From assembly GCF_041080675.1 (NCBI RefSeq), contig NZ_CP163520.1, forward strand, positions 3,038,001 to 3,102,000: a DNA stretch of 64,000 nucleotides. Direction: 5' to 3'. Positions 52,347 through 61,191 of the stretch are shown here, piece after piece (the first letter of the stretch is position 1; every line of letters starts with the position of its first letter). The notes under the pieces are model-generated. The model saw nothing but the letters and a program-made list of their open reading frames with translations. It ran no database searches and was not told where the DNA came from. This DNA comes from Streptomyces sp. cg36. GTDB taxonomy: Bacteria; Actinomycetota; Actinomycetes; Streptomycetales; Streptomycetaceae. Both the position numbers and the translations under genes were made by a program.

Positions 52347-53837
52347 GTGAAGAAGGCGATACTCGCCGGCCTCCGCTGGACCAGCCTGCGCCTGCGTCTG
52401 GTCGTCGTGTTCGCGCTCGTCGCCCTGACCGCCGCGGTCTCCGCGTCGGGGATCGCGTACTGGCTGAACCGCGAGGCCGTCCTGGTCCGCACCCAGGACG
52501 CGGCGCTCGGGGACTTCCGGCAGGAGATGCAGAACCGGGCGGCCTCGCTGCCGCTGCGGCCGACCGCGCACGACCTCCAGGTGACCGCCCAGCAGATGGC
52601 GGCCAGCAGCCGCTCCGGCTACCACGTCAGCTCCGGCTACCAGGTGCTCCTGGTGGACGAGCGGGACCCGGGCAAGCCGATCGTGGGCGCGTCCGACGTG
52701 GACCGCTTCACGCTCGACGACGTGCCCGGCTCGCTCCAGGAGGCGGTGGGCAAGAAGCAGAAGGTCACGGACAGCAACGACTATCCGTACCACCTGTTCT
52801 GGCAGCGCCGCACGCTGCGCGGGAAGCCGTACCTGATCGGCGGGACGAAGATCATCGGCGGTGGCGCGACCGGCTACATGCTGGCCTCGCTCGACCAGGA
52901 GCGCCAGGACCTCAACTCGCTGGCCTGGTCGCTCGGGATCGCCACCGGGCTCGCGCTGCTCGGCTCCGCGCTGCTGGCGCAGGCCGCCGCGACGACCGTG
53001 CTGCGGCCGGTCCAGCGCCTGGGCGACGCGGCCCGCCAGCTCGGCGAGGGCAAGCTGGACACCCGGCTGCGGGTGTCGGGCACCGACGAACTGGCCGACC
53101 TGTCGCGGACGTTCAACAAGACGGCCGAGAGCCTGGAGAAGAAGGTCAGCGACATGAGCGCGCGGGAGGAGGCGAGCCGCCGGTTCGTCGCCGACATGTC
53201 GCACGAGCTGCGGACGCCGCTGACCGCGCTGACGGCGGTCACCGAGGTCCTGGAGGACGAGGCGGACAGCCTCGACCCGATGATCGCGCCCGCCGTGCAG
53301 CTGGTGGTCTCGGAGACCCGGCGGCTGAACGTGCTGGTGGAGAATCTGATGGAGGTCACCCGCTTCGACGCCGGTACGGCCCGGCTGGTCCTCGACGACG
53401 TCGACATCGCCGACCAGATCACCGCGTGCATCGACGCGCGGGCCTGGCTGGACGCGGTGGACCTGGATGCCGAACGCGGCGTCATGGCGCGGCTCGACCC
53501 GCGCCGCCTGGACGTGATCCTGGCCAACCTGATCGGGAACGCGCTCAAGCACGGCGGCTCCCCGGTCCGGGTCTCGGTGCGGGTGGAGGGCGAGGAGCTG
53601 GTGATCGCGGTACGGGACCACGGCCCGGGCATCCCCGAGGACGTGCTGCCGCACGTGTTCGACCGGTTCTACAAGGCGAGCGCGTCCCGGCCCCGTTCGG
53701 AGGGCAGCGGGCTCGGCCTGTCCATCGCGATGGAGAACGCGCACATCCACGGCGGCGACATCACGGCCGCGAACTCGCCCGAGGGCGGCGCCGTGTTCGT
53801 GCTGCGGCTGCCGCTCGGCGGGGGTGAGGAGGCGTGA
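52347..53837 (+). CDS. afsQ2: Two-component sensor kinase AfsQ2
   Basis: A 496-residue membrane histidine kinase. Two helices (about residues 14-36 and 190-212) flank a ~150-residue extracytoplasmic sensor; a HAMP domain follows (about 212-265), then the H-box FVADMSHELRTPLTAL near 290, and an ATPase domain with N-box NALKHGG, G1 DHGPGIPE and GSGLGLSI. It phosphorylates AfsQ1. The GTG at 52347 lies 40 bp after afsQ1. Its stop overlaps the start of the lipoprotein gene by 4 nt. The in vivo signal is not known; in S. coelicolor glutamate as nitrogen source is linked. Confidence 0.94.
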   Translation: MKKAILAGLRWTSLRLRLVVVFALVALTAAVSASGIAYWLNREAVLVRTQDAALGDFRQEMQNRAASLPLRPTAHDLQVTAQQMAASSRSGYHVSSGYQVLLVDERDPGKPIVGASDVDRFTLDDVPGSLQEAVGKKQKVTDSNDYPYHLFWQRRTLRGKPYLIGGTKIIGGGATGYMLASLDQERQDLNSLAWSLGIATGLALLGSALLAQAAATTVLRPVQRLGDAARQLGEGKLDTRLRVSGTDELADLSRTFNKTAESLEKKVSDMSAREEASRRFVADMSHELRTPLTALTAVTEVLEDEADSLDPMIAPAVQLVVSETRRLNVLVENLMEVTRFDAGTARLVLDDVDIADQITACIDARAWLDAVDLDAERGVMARLDPRRLDVILANLIGNALKHGGSPVRVSVRVEGEELVIAVRDHGPGIPEDVLPHVFDRFYKASASRPRSEGSGLGLSIAMENAHIHGGDITAANSPEGGAVFVLRLPLGGGEEA

Positions 53838-54454
53838 GGGACTCGGTGGGAACGCGTCTGGCGGGCGGGGCGCTCGCCCTGCTGGCCCTGGCCGGCGCCG
53901 CCACCGGCTGCGGCATCCGGCCCACGGCGGTCCCGGTGGACGCCGGGCCCGCGCCGTCCCGGGTGCCCTGCGAGGTGCCGGGCAACCCGACCCCGCAGTT
54001 CGAGGGCGTGACCGTACGGATCTACCTGGTGTGCGGGGCGCAGCTGGTGGCGGCCGAGCGTTCGGTGCGGATCCCGGAGGGGCGGGCGTCGGCCGACCGG
54101 CTGCTGTTCGCGCAGACGCTCCTGTCCGAGCTGGAGGTCACCCCGTCCGGCGACGAGAAGGCCGCCGGGTACACCACGGACGTACGGGGTCCGCTGACGG
54201 TCACCGGCGCGCGCAAGGGCGATCCGGCCGGGGCGCTGCGGCTGACGCGCCGCCCCGAGGACCTGCCGGCACCGGCGCTCTCGCAGATCGTCTGCACGTT
54301 CGCGGAGAACACGCCGACCTCCTCGGGCAGCCGCCAGGTGGTGCTCGGCGGCCCGACCGACGATCCCGCCCGGGGCTACGCCTGCACGGCGGAGATGAAG
54401 TCGCGCCCGGACGCCTCGCCCACCCTGGGCGACATGTTGCGCCCGGCCCCGTGA
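53834..54454 (+). CDS. Lipoprotein of the AfsQ operon
   Basis: A 206-residue lipoprotein: signal peptide with lipobox ATGC (lipidated Cys at about residue 26), followed by a ~180-residue extracytoplasmic domain with GerMN-like features. Translation is coupled to afsQ2 through GTGA. In S. coelicolor the gene in this position is the third member of the afsQ operon. It could modulate the AfsQ2 sensor at the outer face of the membrane, as several actinobacterial lipoproteins do for their kinases (inference). Confidence 0.85.
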   Translation: MRDSVGTRLAGGALALLALAGAATGCGIRPTAVPVDAGPAPSRVPCEVPGNPTPQFEGVTVRIYLVCGAQLVAAERSVRIPEGRASADRLLFAQTLLSELEVTPSGDEKAAGYTTDVRGPLTVTGARKGDPAGALRLTRRPEDLPAPALSQIVCTFAENTPTSSGSRQVVLGGPTDDPARGYACTAEMKSRPDASPTLGDMLRPAP

Positions 54455-54542
54455 GCCCCGCCCCCGCCGCGCGCGGGTGGGGGCGCCGGGGCCGTCTTCG
54501 GCACGCGGAACCGATCGTGCCGCACCGGTCGTCTTGGGGGGC

Positions 54543-55100
54543 GTGCAACAGCGTCATGGTGTGGGCGGCGGCGCCGCCATCCGGTTCCGCGCGGCGGGAT
54601 GCGCTCTTCTCCTCGCGCATCTGACGCTGGTCGCGTCTCTCACCCTGCGGCCCCGCGACGTCGTGTGGGTGGCCGCGCCCAATCTGACCCCGCTCGCCGG
54701 GATCCGCGCCGACCTGGCGCTGGGGACGCTGGAGGCGGTCGAGCGCATCGGCGCCGGGCTGCTGCTCCTGGCCCCGCTGGGCGTGCTGCTGCCGCTGGTG
54801 GGCGGGCGCCTCGACGTCTCCCCGGTGGCCTCCCTGCTGCGGACGGCCGCCGCCACGGCGCTCGTCTCGCTCGGCATCGCCCTGCTCCAGACGGGGGTGC
54901 CGGGGCGGGTGGCGGACGTGGACTCGCTGCTCCTGAACACGGCCGGGGCGGCGCTCGCCCACATCGCCGTGGTGCCCGCCGCCCGGCTCGCGCTGCGCCG
55001 CCGCCGGGACCGGGCCGTGCCGCGCCCGGCCCCGGTCTCCCACCCGGGCCCGGCTCAGGGTCGTACCCCGACGATTCCCAGGGTCGGGATCGCCCCGTAG
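54543..55100 (+). CDS. VanZ-like membrane protein
   Basis: A ~185-residue protein with four to five hydrophobic segments and an Arg/Pro-rich tail, in the pattern of VanZ/YgaH family proteins (ALLLAHLTLVASLTLRP, then NLTPLAGI and the acidic VDSLLLNTAGA block). VanZ proteins are linked to teicoplanin tolerance in enterococci, but most members have no known role. The start is uncertain: GTG at 54543 or GTG at 54477 upstream. It follows the AfsQ lipoprotein gene by about 90 bp and may be read from its own promoter. Confidence 0.8.
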   Translation: MQQRHGVGGGAAIRFRAAGCALLLAHLTLVASLTLRPRDVVWVAAPNLTPLAGIRADLALGTLEAVERIGAGLLLLAPLGVLLPLVGGRLDVSPVASLLRTAAATALVSLGIALLQTGVPGRVADVDSLLLNTAGAALAHIAVVPAARLALRRRRDRAVPRPAPVSHPGPAQGRTPTIPRVGIAP

Positions 55101-55189
55101 TCCGACGTTTTGCCCGCTTCCCGGGGGCAGGATCGAGTCATGGCGCAAACGCCACGCACCAGCCACGACTCGGCCCCGAAGGAGCCCTC

Positions 55190-55390
55190 ATGAACACCCT
55201 CACCCGCCCCCGCGACGGCCGGATGATCGGCGGCGTGTGCGCGGCGCTGGCCCGGCGCTTCGGCACCTCGGCCACCACGATGCGCGTGCTCTTCGTGGCG
55301 TCCTGTCTGCTGCCGGGCCCGCAGTTCCTGCTCTACCTCGCGCTGTGGGTCCTCTTCCCGGCCGAGAAGACCCCGAGCACCGCCTGGTGA
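55190..55390 (+). CDS. PspC domain-containing protein
   Basis: A 66-residue protein made of one PspC domain: DGRMIGGVCAALARRFGTSATTMRVLF followed by a membrane helix (about 40-60) ending LWVLFPAEK. PspC domains bind or signal envelope stress in many bacteria; small stand-alone copies like this are frequent in Streptomyces. The ATG at 55190 has AAGGAG 6 nt upstream. It converges on a lipoprotein gene. Confidence 0.92.
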   Translation: MNTLTRPRDGRMIGGVCAALARRFGTSATTMRVLFVASCLLPGPQFLLYLALWVLFPAEKTPSTAW

Positions 55391-55421
55391 CCCCGGCGGC
55401 GGGCCGCGCGGGGCGCCGGGC

Positions 55422-56138
55422 TCAGCCCAGTACCTCGCGGACCTTCGCGAGCTGCTTGTCCGCGACCTCCCTCGGCACCTCCACCAGCGGCTGCGCCCGG
55501 CCCTCGACGGGCGCGCCGAGGTTGATCGTCATGAAGCGCACGATCGTCGGGCCCTGGCGCACGACGACGATGTGCACCGGCGTGTCCACGTTCACCTGGG
55601 TCGACGTGGCCGACCAGCTGACCGACTCGTCCCCGCCGACGCGGTACGGCCGCGCCCTCACCTGCCGGTAGACGGAGTTGGTGCCGCCGAGTTCGGCCCG
55701 GAAGCCGGTGCACCCGGCGAGCGCCGCCCGCAGGTCCTTGATCAGCTTCTCGGCGTCGGGCCGGGCGTAGTCGCTGAGCGAGGCGGCGACCGCGAGGCCG
55801 AGGCGCCGCTGCGAGCCCAGCCCCCGGTTGACGGTCTCGCGCGCCTTGGGGCTCGGCCGGTCGCCCATGACGTCGGCGAGCGGCTGGCACCGCCCGCGGT
55901 CGGCCTGCGGGCGGCCCTGGCCCTGCGCGGTGGTGTCGGCGGAGACCTGGTAGCCGGGCACGTCCCCCTGTTCGAGGGCGGCCCGCTGCAGCTTGGTGCG
56001 CCCGGCGGCCGAGGCCGGGGTGCCGCCCCGGGCGGACCCGGACCCCTTGCCGTCGCCCCCGCCGGAGGAGCCGCACGCGGCGGTGAGGCACAGCGCCGAC
56101 ACCGTCAGTACGGCGAGTCCGGTCGCCTTCACACGCAT
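55422..56138 (-). CDS. Lipoprotein of unknown function
   Basis: A 238-residue lipoprotein: lipobox LTAACG (Cys at about residue 22), a disordered Gly/Ser/Lys linker, then a ~180-residue domain with two Cys (RCQPL and GCTGF) that could pair. Similar Streptomyces lipoproteins are of unknown function. ATG at 56138 is chosen as it gives a compact signal peptide; a GTG 18 bp upstream is an alternative. No partner gene is evident. Confidence 0.8.
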   Translation of the reverse strand: MRVKATGLAVLTVSALCLTAACGSSGGGDGKGSGSARGGTPASAAGRTKLQRAALEQGDVPGYQVSADTTAQGQGRPQADRGRCQPLADVMGDRPSPKARETVNRGLGSQRRLGLAVAASLSDYARPDAEKLIKDLRAALAGCTGFRAELGGTNSVYRQVRARPYRVGGDESVSWSATSTQVNVDTPVHIVVVRQGPTIVRFMTINLGAPVEGRAQPLVEVPREVADKQLAKVREVLG

Positions 56139-56199
56139 CCTGGAAACCCTACTCACCTGTCAATCGCCTGCGTACGAGCCGCGATCCTGACACACGCGC

Positions 56200-56237
56200 G
56201 GCGGGGCGCACACCCGCAACCGGGTGTGCGCCCCGCC
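56200..56237 (-). terminator. 17-bp hairpin downstream of small secreted protein gene
   Basis: A perfect 17-bp stem GGCGGGGCGCACACCCG and complement with a CAAC loop. It lies 40 bp past the stop of the gene at 56278-56574. Confidence 0.78.
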
Positions 56238-56277
56238 ACAACGCCTCAAAGCACCGCCAGGCGGTACGTTTCGGCCA

Positions 56278-56574
56278 TCAGCCGCCGAGCGGCAGACCGC
56301 CGCCGAGGCCGCCGACCGGCAGACCGCCGAGCAGGCCGCCCACCGGGTCGGTGGCGCCGGCCGGTACGGCCGAGGCGCCCTTGCCCAGGGCGTTCTGACC
56401 GGCGGTCAGGGACTCGGCGGCACCCATCGGGAGCTTCTTGGTCACGCCCGACAGAACGGGGAGTTCGGGAAGGCCGGCGGCGGCGGGCGCGGCGGCGGCC
56501 GAACCGGCGGCAGCGGCGGCGAAGGCGACACCGACAGCGGCGGTACCGAGTGTCTTGACGGCAGACTGCTTCAT
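56278..56574 (-). CDS. Small secreted Gly/Leu-rich protein
   Basis: A 98-residue exported protein: a signal peptide cut near residue 28 (AAAA), a 40-residue middle (LPELPVLSGVTKKLPMGAAESL), and a low-complexity C-terminus of GG-LP repeats. There are no cysteines. It resembles abundant small secreted Streptomyces proteins that are often annotated by default as ATP-binding, which this one shows no evidence for. Its role is unknown; a surface-coat function is possible. Confidence 0.78.
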   Translation of the reverse strand: MKQSAVKTLGTAAVGVAFAAAAAGSAAAAPAAAGLPELPVLSGVTKKLPMGAAESLTAGQNALGKGASAVPAGATDPVGGLLGGLPVGGLGGGLPLGG

Positions 56575-56708
56575 CAGGAATTCATCCTAGGGAAGGGGAT
56601 GTGAGCGGCTCTGCAAGCTAGTCAGACCGCCGTGCGCGCCGCAAACCCCGACACCACCGGGAAACGGCCGGTGAATCAACTCCCCCGGCCGTTCCGGCGA
56701 TTGAACTA

Positions 56709-57863
56709 TTACCCCATGGGCGCGGTAGACCCGCTGGTCGCAGCGGTCTGCTTGAACAACCATTCGGATTTCAGCTCGGCGTATCCGGGCTTGATGACGT
56801 CATTGATCATCGCGAGGCGTTCGTCGAAAGGAATGAACGCTGATTTCATCGCATTGACAGTGAACCACTGCATGTCGTCGAGCGTGTAGCCGAACGCCTC
56901 GGTCAGCCGCTCGAATTCCTGGCTCATGCTGGTGCCGCTCATCAGCCGGTTGTCGGTGTTCACGGTGGCCCGGAAGTGCAGCCGGCGCAGCAGCCCGATC
57001 GGGTGTTCGGCGTAGGAAGCGGCGGCGCCGGTCTGGAGGTTGGACGTCGGGCACATCTCCAGCGGGATCCGCTTGTCCCGCACGTACGCGGCGAGCCGGC
57101 CCAGCTTCACCGTGCCGTCCCCGGCGACCTCGATGTCGTCGATGATCCGCACCCCGTGGCCCAGCCGGTCGGCGCCGCACCACTGGAGCGCCTGCCAGAT
57201 CGACGGGAGGCCGAACGCCTCGCCCGCGTGGATGGTGAAGTGGTTGTTCTCGCGCTTGAGGTACTCGAACGCGTCCAGGTGCCGGGTGGGCGGGAAGCCC
57301 GCCTCGGCGCCCGCGATGTCGAAGCCGACGACGCCCGAGTCCCGGTAGGAGTTGGCCAGTTCGGCGATCTCCAGGGCGCGGGCGGCGTGCCGCATCGCGG
57401 TGAGCAGGGCGCCGACGCGGATGCGGTTGCCCGCCTCGCGGGCCCGGCGCTCGCCCTCCCGGAAGCCCTCGTTGACGGCTTCCACGACCTCCTGGAGGGT
57501 CAGCCCCTTCTCCAGGTGCTGCTCCGGCGCGTACCTCACCTCGGCGTAGACGACGCCGTCCTGCGCCAGGTCCTCGGCGCACTCGGCGGCGACGCGGAAG
57601 AGCGCGTCGCGGGTCTGCATGACGGCGCAGGTGTGCGCGAAGGTCTCCAGATACCGCTCCAGGGAACCGGAGTCGGCGGCTTCCCGGAACCAGATGCCGA
57701 GCTTGTCGGCCTCGGTCTCGGGCAGACCGGTGTACCCGGTCTGTTCAGCGATCTCGATGATGGTGCCAGGACGCAGACCGCCGTCGAGGTGGTCGTGGAG
57801 CAGCACCTTCGGGGCGCGGCGGATCTGGTCCGTGGTCGGTACGTCGGTGGTCTGGCTCGTCAT
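56709..57863 (-). CDS. add: Adenosine deaminase
   Basis: A 384-residue zinc hydrolase that turns adenosine and deoxyadenosine into the inosine forms, feeding the PNP encoded at 39776. Zinc ligands are His23 and His25 (HDHLDG), with HAGEAFG (near 215), GHGVRI, and the later NTDNR with the metal-binding Asp; catalytic Glu is in HAGEA. The ATG at 57863 has no Shine-Dalgarno; TAGAGT ends 6 nt upstream, so it is likely leaderless, and the CTACGCGCGTAG operator lies just beyond. It is a single gene followed by the small secreted protein gene. Confidence 0.94.
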   Translation of the reverse strand: MTSQTTDVPTTDQIRRAPKVLLHDHLDGGLRPGTIIEIAEQTGYTGLPETEADKLGIWFREAADSGSLERYLETFAHTCAVMQTRDALFRVAAECAEDLAQDGVVYAEVRYAPEQHLEKGLTLQEVVEAVNEGFREGERRAREAGNRIRVGALLTAMRHAARALEIAELANSYRDSGVVGFDIAGAEAGFPPTRHLDAFEYLKRENNHFTIHAGEAFGLPSIWQALQWCGADRLGHGVRIIDDIEVAGDGTVKLGRLAAYVRDKRIPLEMCPTSNLQTGAAASYAEHPIGLLRRLHFRATVNTDNRLMSGTSMSQEFERLTEAFGYTLDDMQWFTVNAMKSAFIPFDERLAMINDVIKPGYAELKSEWLFKQTAATSGSTAPMG

Positions 57864-57879
57864 CTGCGCACTCTAGCCC

Positions 57880-57891
57880 CTACGCGCGTAG
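57880..57891. promoter_or_regulatory. Putative nucleoside-regulon operator, add promoter
   Basis: CTACGCGCGTAG, third copy in the window. On the minus strand it is 4 bp upstream of TAGAGT (57875-57870), which ends 6 nt before the add ATG. Confidence 0.7.
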
Positions 57892-57977
57892 ATCACCGGG
57901 AGTTGATCGGTTGCCGATACGTAACAGTGACCGCGCGGACGGGTGGAGTACACGTCGGCTTCTGAGACTGTTCTGCC

Positions 57978-58742
57978 ATGGCACAGCAAGCGATTCCCCT
58001 GCCTGCTGCCCGGCTCGGACGGGCCGTCGGCGCGACCGGCGCCGGCACCTCGGTCGGCGGAGTGGTGCTGGTGCTGCCGGACGGCGACCCCGTCTCGGCG
58101 CGCCGCCCCTCCCCCCTCAGCCATGTCTCGGCGCTGCCGCTGGCCCGCCGGCTGGCGCGCGCGGGCCGCGACGACGGGCTGGTGGCCCATCTGGTCCGCT
58201 ACCGGGGCCGGGGCTGGAACGGCGACGACGCCCGGCTCGCGGCGGACGCCCGGTGGGCGGCGGACGAGGTCGTGCGGCGGTACGGGGACGTGCCCGTCTG
58301 CCTGGCCGGGCACGGCATGGGCGGCCGGGCGGCGCTGCGCGCGGCGGGCCACGAGGCGGTCAACTGCGTCCTCTCGCTGGCCCCTTGGCTGCCGGAGGAG
58401 GACCTGGCGGCCGAGCCGGAGCCGGTCAAGCAGCTGGTGGGGCGGCGGGTGCTGATAGTCCACGGCACCAACGACGCCCGCAGCGACCCGGAGTTGTCGT
58501 TCCGGCTCGCCGCGCGCGCGAAGAAGGCCAACCGGGACACCTGCCGCTTCGAGGTCCACTCCGACGGCCACGGGCTGCGCCAGCACCGCTCCGAGGTCCA
58601 CGCGCTGGCCGTCGACTTCGTCAAAGGGTCCCTCTTCGCGCACGCGTACGCGCGTCCCGTCGAGGACGCCCTGGCGGCCCCGCCCCCGCTGGGTCTGCGG
58701 ATGCCGCTGGCGGCGGGCTTCGGCAGGTCCCTCAAGTCGTAG
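57978..58742 (+). CDS. Alpha/beta-hydrolase-like protein with altered nucleophile elbow
   Basis: A 254-residue protein of alpha/beta-hydrolase fold. The segment around residues 110-120 reads CLAGHGMGGRAAL: the nucleophile elbow expected as GHSMGG has Gly in place of Ser. The later RVLIVHGTNDARSDPEL and DGHGLRQH carry the usual acid and histidine positions. So the fold and two of three catalytic positions remain but the nucleophile is gone. It may be a non-catalytic or differently acting protein. It is divergent from add. Confidence 0.8.
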   Translation: MAQQAIPLPAARLGRAVGATGAGTSVGGVVLVLPDGDPVSARRPSPLSHVSALPLARRLARAGRDDGLVAHLVRYRGRGWNGDDARLAADARWAADEVVRRYGDVPVCLAGHGMGGRAALRAAGHEAVNCVLSLAPWLPEEDLAAEPEPVKQLVGRRVLIVHGTNDARSDPELSFRLAARAKKANRDTCRFEVHSDGHGLRQHRSEVHALAVDFVKGSLFAHAYARPVEDALAAPPPLGLRMPLAAGFGRSLKS

Positions 58743-58802
58743 CGCCGCATGCGGCTCTGACGCGGGCTCAGTTCGCACGGAGGCGGTACGGGCCCGCGCG
58801 CC

Positions 58803-59720
58803 TCACACCGGCAGCAGCTGACCGCGGCGCGAGAGCAGGAACGCCTTGAAGGCGGCCACCGGCGGGGTGTCCGGATGGCCGTCCAGCCAGGCCACCCCGA
58901 TCTCGCGCACCGCGCGCGGCGCCGTCACCGTCAGCTCGACCACGCCGGGCCGGGCCACCGCGGGCGGGGGCAGCAGGGCGACGCCGAGACCCGCCGCCAC
59001 CAGCCCGCGCAGGGTCTCCGCCTCCTCCCCCTCGAACGCCACCCTCGGGGTGAACCCGGCCCGGGCGCACAGGTCGTCGGTGATCCGCCGCAGCCCGTAG
59101 CCGGGCTCCAGGGTCACGAACGTCTCGTCGGCGGCCTCGGCGAGCCGGACCCGCCGGCGCGTCGCGAGCCGGTGGTCCTCGGGGACGACCAGCCGCAGCC
59201 GCTGCTCGTCCAGCCGCCGGGCCACCAGATCGGGCGCGTCCGGCACCGGCGAGGTGAGGCACAGGTCCAGCTCCCCCGCCCGCAGCCGCTCGATCATCGC
59301 CTCGCCGTAGTTCTGCACGAGGGTGAAGCGCACCCGGGGGTGGTCGACCCGGAAGGCCCGGATCAGGCCGGGCACCGTCTCCGAGCCCATGGTGTGCAGG
59401 AAGCCGAAGGCGACCTTGCCGGTGGCCGGGTCGGCGTCGGAGCGCACCGACTCGGCGGCCCGCGCGACCTCGGCCAGCGCCCGCTCGGCCGAGGCGAGGA
59501 AGGTGCGGCCCGCCGGGGTCAGCGAGACCGTGCGGCCCCGCCGGGCGAAGAGCGCGACGCCCAGGTCCTCCTCCAGCCGCACCATGGCCCGCGAGAGCGT
59601 CGACTGGGGCACCCCGAGCTCCTGCGCCGCGCGCGTGACGTGCTCGTGGCGGGCCACCCCGGCGAAGTACGCGAGGCGCGGAGCGAGGGCCGTGACAATG
59701 TCTTCTTCGTTACTGTTCAA
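58803..59720 (-). CDS. LysR family transcriptional regulator
   Basis: A 305-residue LysR regulator: N-terminal helix-turn-helix (about residues 15-72; [28 protein letters not shown]) and periplasmic-binding-protein-like effector domain (about 100-300). It is divergent from an MFS exporter gene and very probably controls it; this LysR-MFS pair looks like the YnfL/YnfM type. The TTG at 59720 is chosen, giving [21 protein letters not shown]; upstream starts would run into the divergent promoter. Confidence 0.87.
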   Translation of the reverse strand: MNSNEEDIVTALAPRLAYFAGVARHEHVTRAAQELGVPQSTLSRAMVRLEEDLGVALFARRGRTVSLTPAGRTFLASAERALAEVARAAESVRSDADPATGKVAFGFLHTMGSETVPGLIRAFRVDHPRVRFTLVQNYGEAMIERLRAGELDLCLTSPVPDAPDLVARRLDEQRLRLVVPEDHRLATRRRVRLAEAADETFVTLEPGYGLRRITDDLCARAGFTPRVAFEGEEAETLRGLVAAGLGVALLPPPAVARPGVVELTVTAPRAVREIGVAWLDGHPDTPPVAAFKAFLLSRRGQLLPV

Positions 59721-59782
59721 TGACAGCCACCCGCCTGAACTCTGCTTATGCACTGGTGGATCGATTATGGCCGGTCCACGCA

Positions 59783-59812
59783 TTGGACGCATAACACGGC
59801 CGGGCCTACGGT
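59783..59812 (+). promoter_or_regulatory. Promoter of the MFS exporter gene
   Basis: TTGGAC (59783-59788) and TACGGT (59807-59812) are 18 bp apart; the -10 ends 6 nt before the ATG of the MFS gene, so the message is likely leaderless. The AT-rich ATGCACTGGTGGATCGATTAT to its left is a candidate LysR site. Confidence 0.65.
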
Positions 59813-59818
59813 CGCCGT

Positions 59819-61099
59819 ATGCCTCCTGCCAGTACCGGGGCACCCGCCACCACGGGTGCCTCCACCGCGCCGTCCCCCGCCGACACCAAGCTCGCCCCGG
59901 GCGCGGCCGGCTACCGCCGGATGAGCTTCGCGCTCTTCGCCGCCGGAGTCGCGACCTTCGCCCTCCTCTACTCCACCCAGGCCCTCCTCCCGCTGATCTC
60001 CGGCGACTTGGGCGCCTCGGCCTCCGCGGCGAGCTGGACGGTGTCGGCGGCCACCGGGGCGCTCGCCCTGTGCGTACTGCCGCTGAGCGCCGTGTCCGAG
60101 CGGTTCGGACGGTCGCGGACGATGACGGTCTCGCTGGCGGTCGCGGTCGGCGTGGGCCTGCTGGTGCCGTTCGCGCCGAACGTGGGCTGGCTGGTGGCCC
60201 TGCGGGCGGTCCAGGGCGCGGCGCTGGCGGGGCTGCCCGCCTCCGCGATGGCCTATCTCGCCGAGGAGGTCCGGCCCAAGGCGCTCGTCGCCGCGATCGG
60301 CCTGTTCGTGGCGGGCAACTCCATCGGCGGCATGAGCGGCCGGATCCTCACCGGCTGGGTGGCACAGGCGTGGGGCTGGCGCGCGGCGCTGGCGGCGGTG
60401 GGCCTGCTGGCCGCCGGGTGCGCGGTCGCGTTCCGGCTGCTGCTGCCGGGCTCGCGCCACTTCAGGCCCGCCCCGCTGGACCCGCGGGCCCTGGCGGCGA
60501 CCGTGCGCGGCCATCTCGCCGACCCGCTCCTGGTACGGCTGTACGCGATCGGCGCGCTCTTCATGACGGTCTTCGGCGCCGTCTACACGGTGATCGGCTA
60601 CCGGCTCACCGCCGCCCCCTTCCACCTCCCCCAGGGCGTGGTCGGCTCGATCTTCCTGGTCTACCTGGTCGGTACGGTCTCCTCCGCCGGAGCCGGGCAG
60701 CTGGTCGCCCGGCTCGGCCGCCGGGGCGCGCTGTACCTGGCCGTCTCCACCACCGCGGCCGGACTGGTGCTGAGCCTGCTCGACTCGCTGGCCGCGGTCC
60801 TGGCCGGGCTCGTCCTGATCACCGCCGGATTCTTCGCGGGCCACGCCGTCGCCTCCTCCTCGGTGAGCCGCACCGCCACGTCGGGCCGGGCCCAGGCGTC
60901 CGCGCTCTACCAGTCCGCGTACTACCTGGGCAGCAGCGCGGGCGGCACGCTCGGTGCGGTCGCCTTCCACGCGGGCGGCTGGCCCGCCACGGTCCTGCTC
61001 GGGCTGCTCGCGGTCCTCGGCGTCGTCACGGTGACGCTGTACGGCAGCCACGCCGCCCGGGTCGAGCGCCGGCTCGCCGCGACCCACGCGACCTGCTGA
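59819..61099 (+). CDS. MFS efflux transporter (YnfM-like)
   Basis: A 426-residue major facilitator with about twelve helices after a polar 35-residue start. [22 protein letters not shown] in helix 1, the loop 2-3 motif ERFGRSRT and [22 protein letters not shown] in helix 4 are typical of the YnfM/arabinose-like branch of multidrug exporters. It is regulated, by position, by the divergent LysR gene. The substrate is not inferable. The gene ends in a basic cytoplasmic tail. Confidence 0.9.
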   Translation: MPPASTGAPATTGASTAPSPADTKLAPGAAGYRRMSFALFAAGVATFALLYSTQALLPLISGDLGASASAASWTVSAATGALALCVLPLSAVSERFGRSRTMTVSLAVAVGVGLLVPFAPNVGWLVALRAVQGAALAGLPASAMAYLAEEVRPKALVAAIGLFVAGNSIGGMSGRILTGWVAQAWGWRAALAAVGLLAAGCAVAFRLLLPGSRHFRPAPLDPRALAATVRGHLADPLLVRLYAIGALFMTVFGAVYTVIGYRLTAAPFHLPQGVVGSIFLVYLVGTVSSAGAGQLVARLGRRGALYLAVSTTAAGLVLSLLDSLAAVLAGLVLITAGFFAGHAVASSSVSRTATSGRAQASALYQSAYYLGSSAGGTLGAVAFHAGGWPATVLLGLLAVLGVVTVTLYGSHAARVERRLAATHATC

Positions 61100-61191
61100 A
61101 ACACCGCCACAGAGGGCGATTGTCAGTGGCCTCCGGTAGCTTCCGAAGGGCTGGGGCACTGAAGACGCACGGTCGATCTGGGGTGGACGCG

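Noticed and set aside
56278..56574. Precursor of a ribosomally made modified peptide
   Set aside because: It has a Sec signal peptide and a Gly/Leu/Pro low-complexity end, no Cys/Ser/Thr core, and no maturation enzyme nearby.
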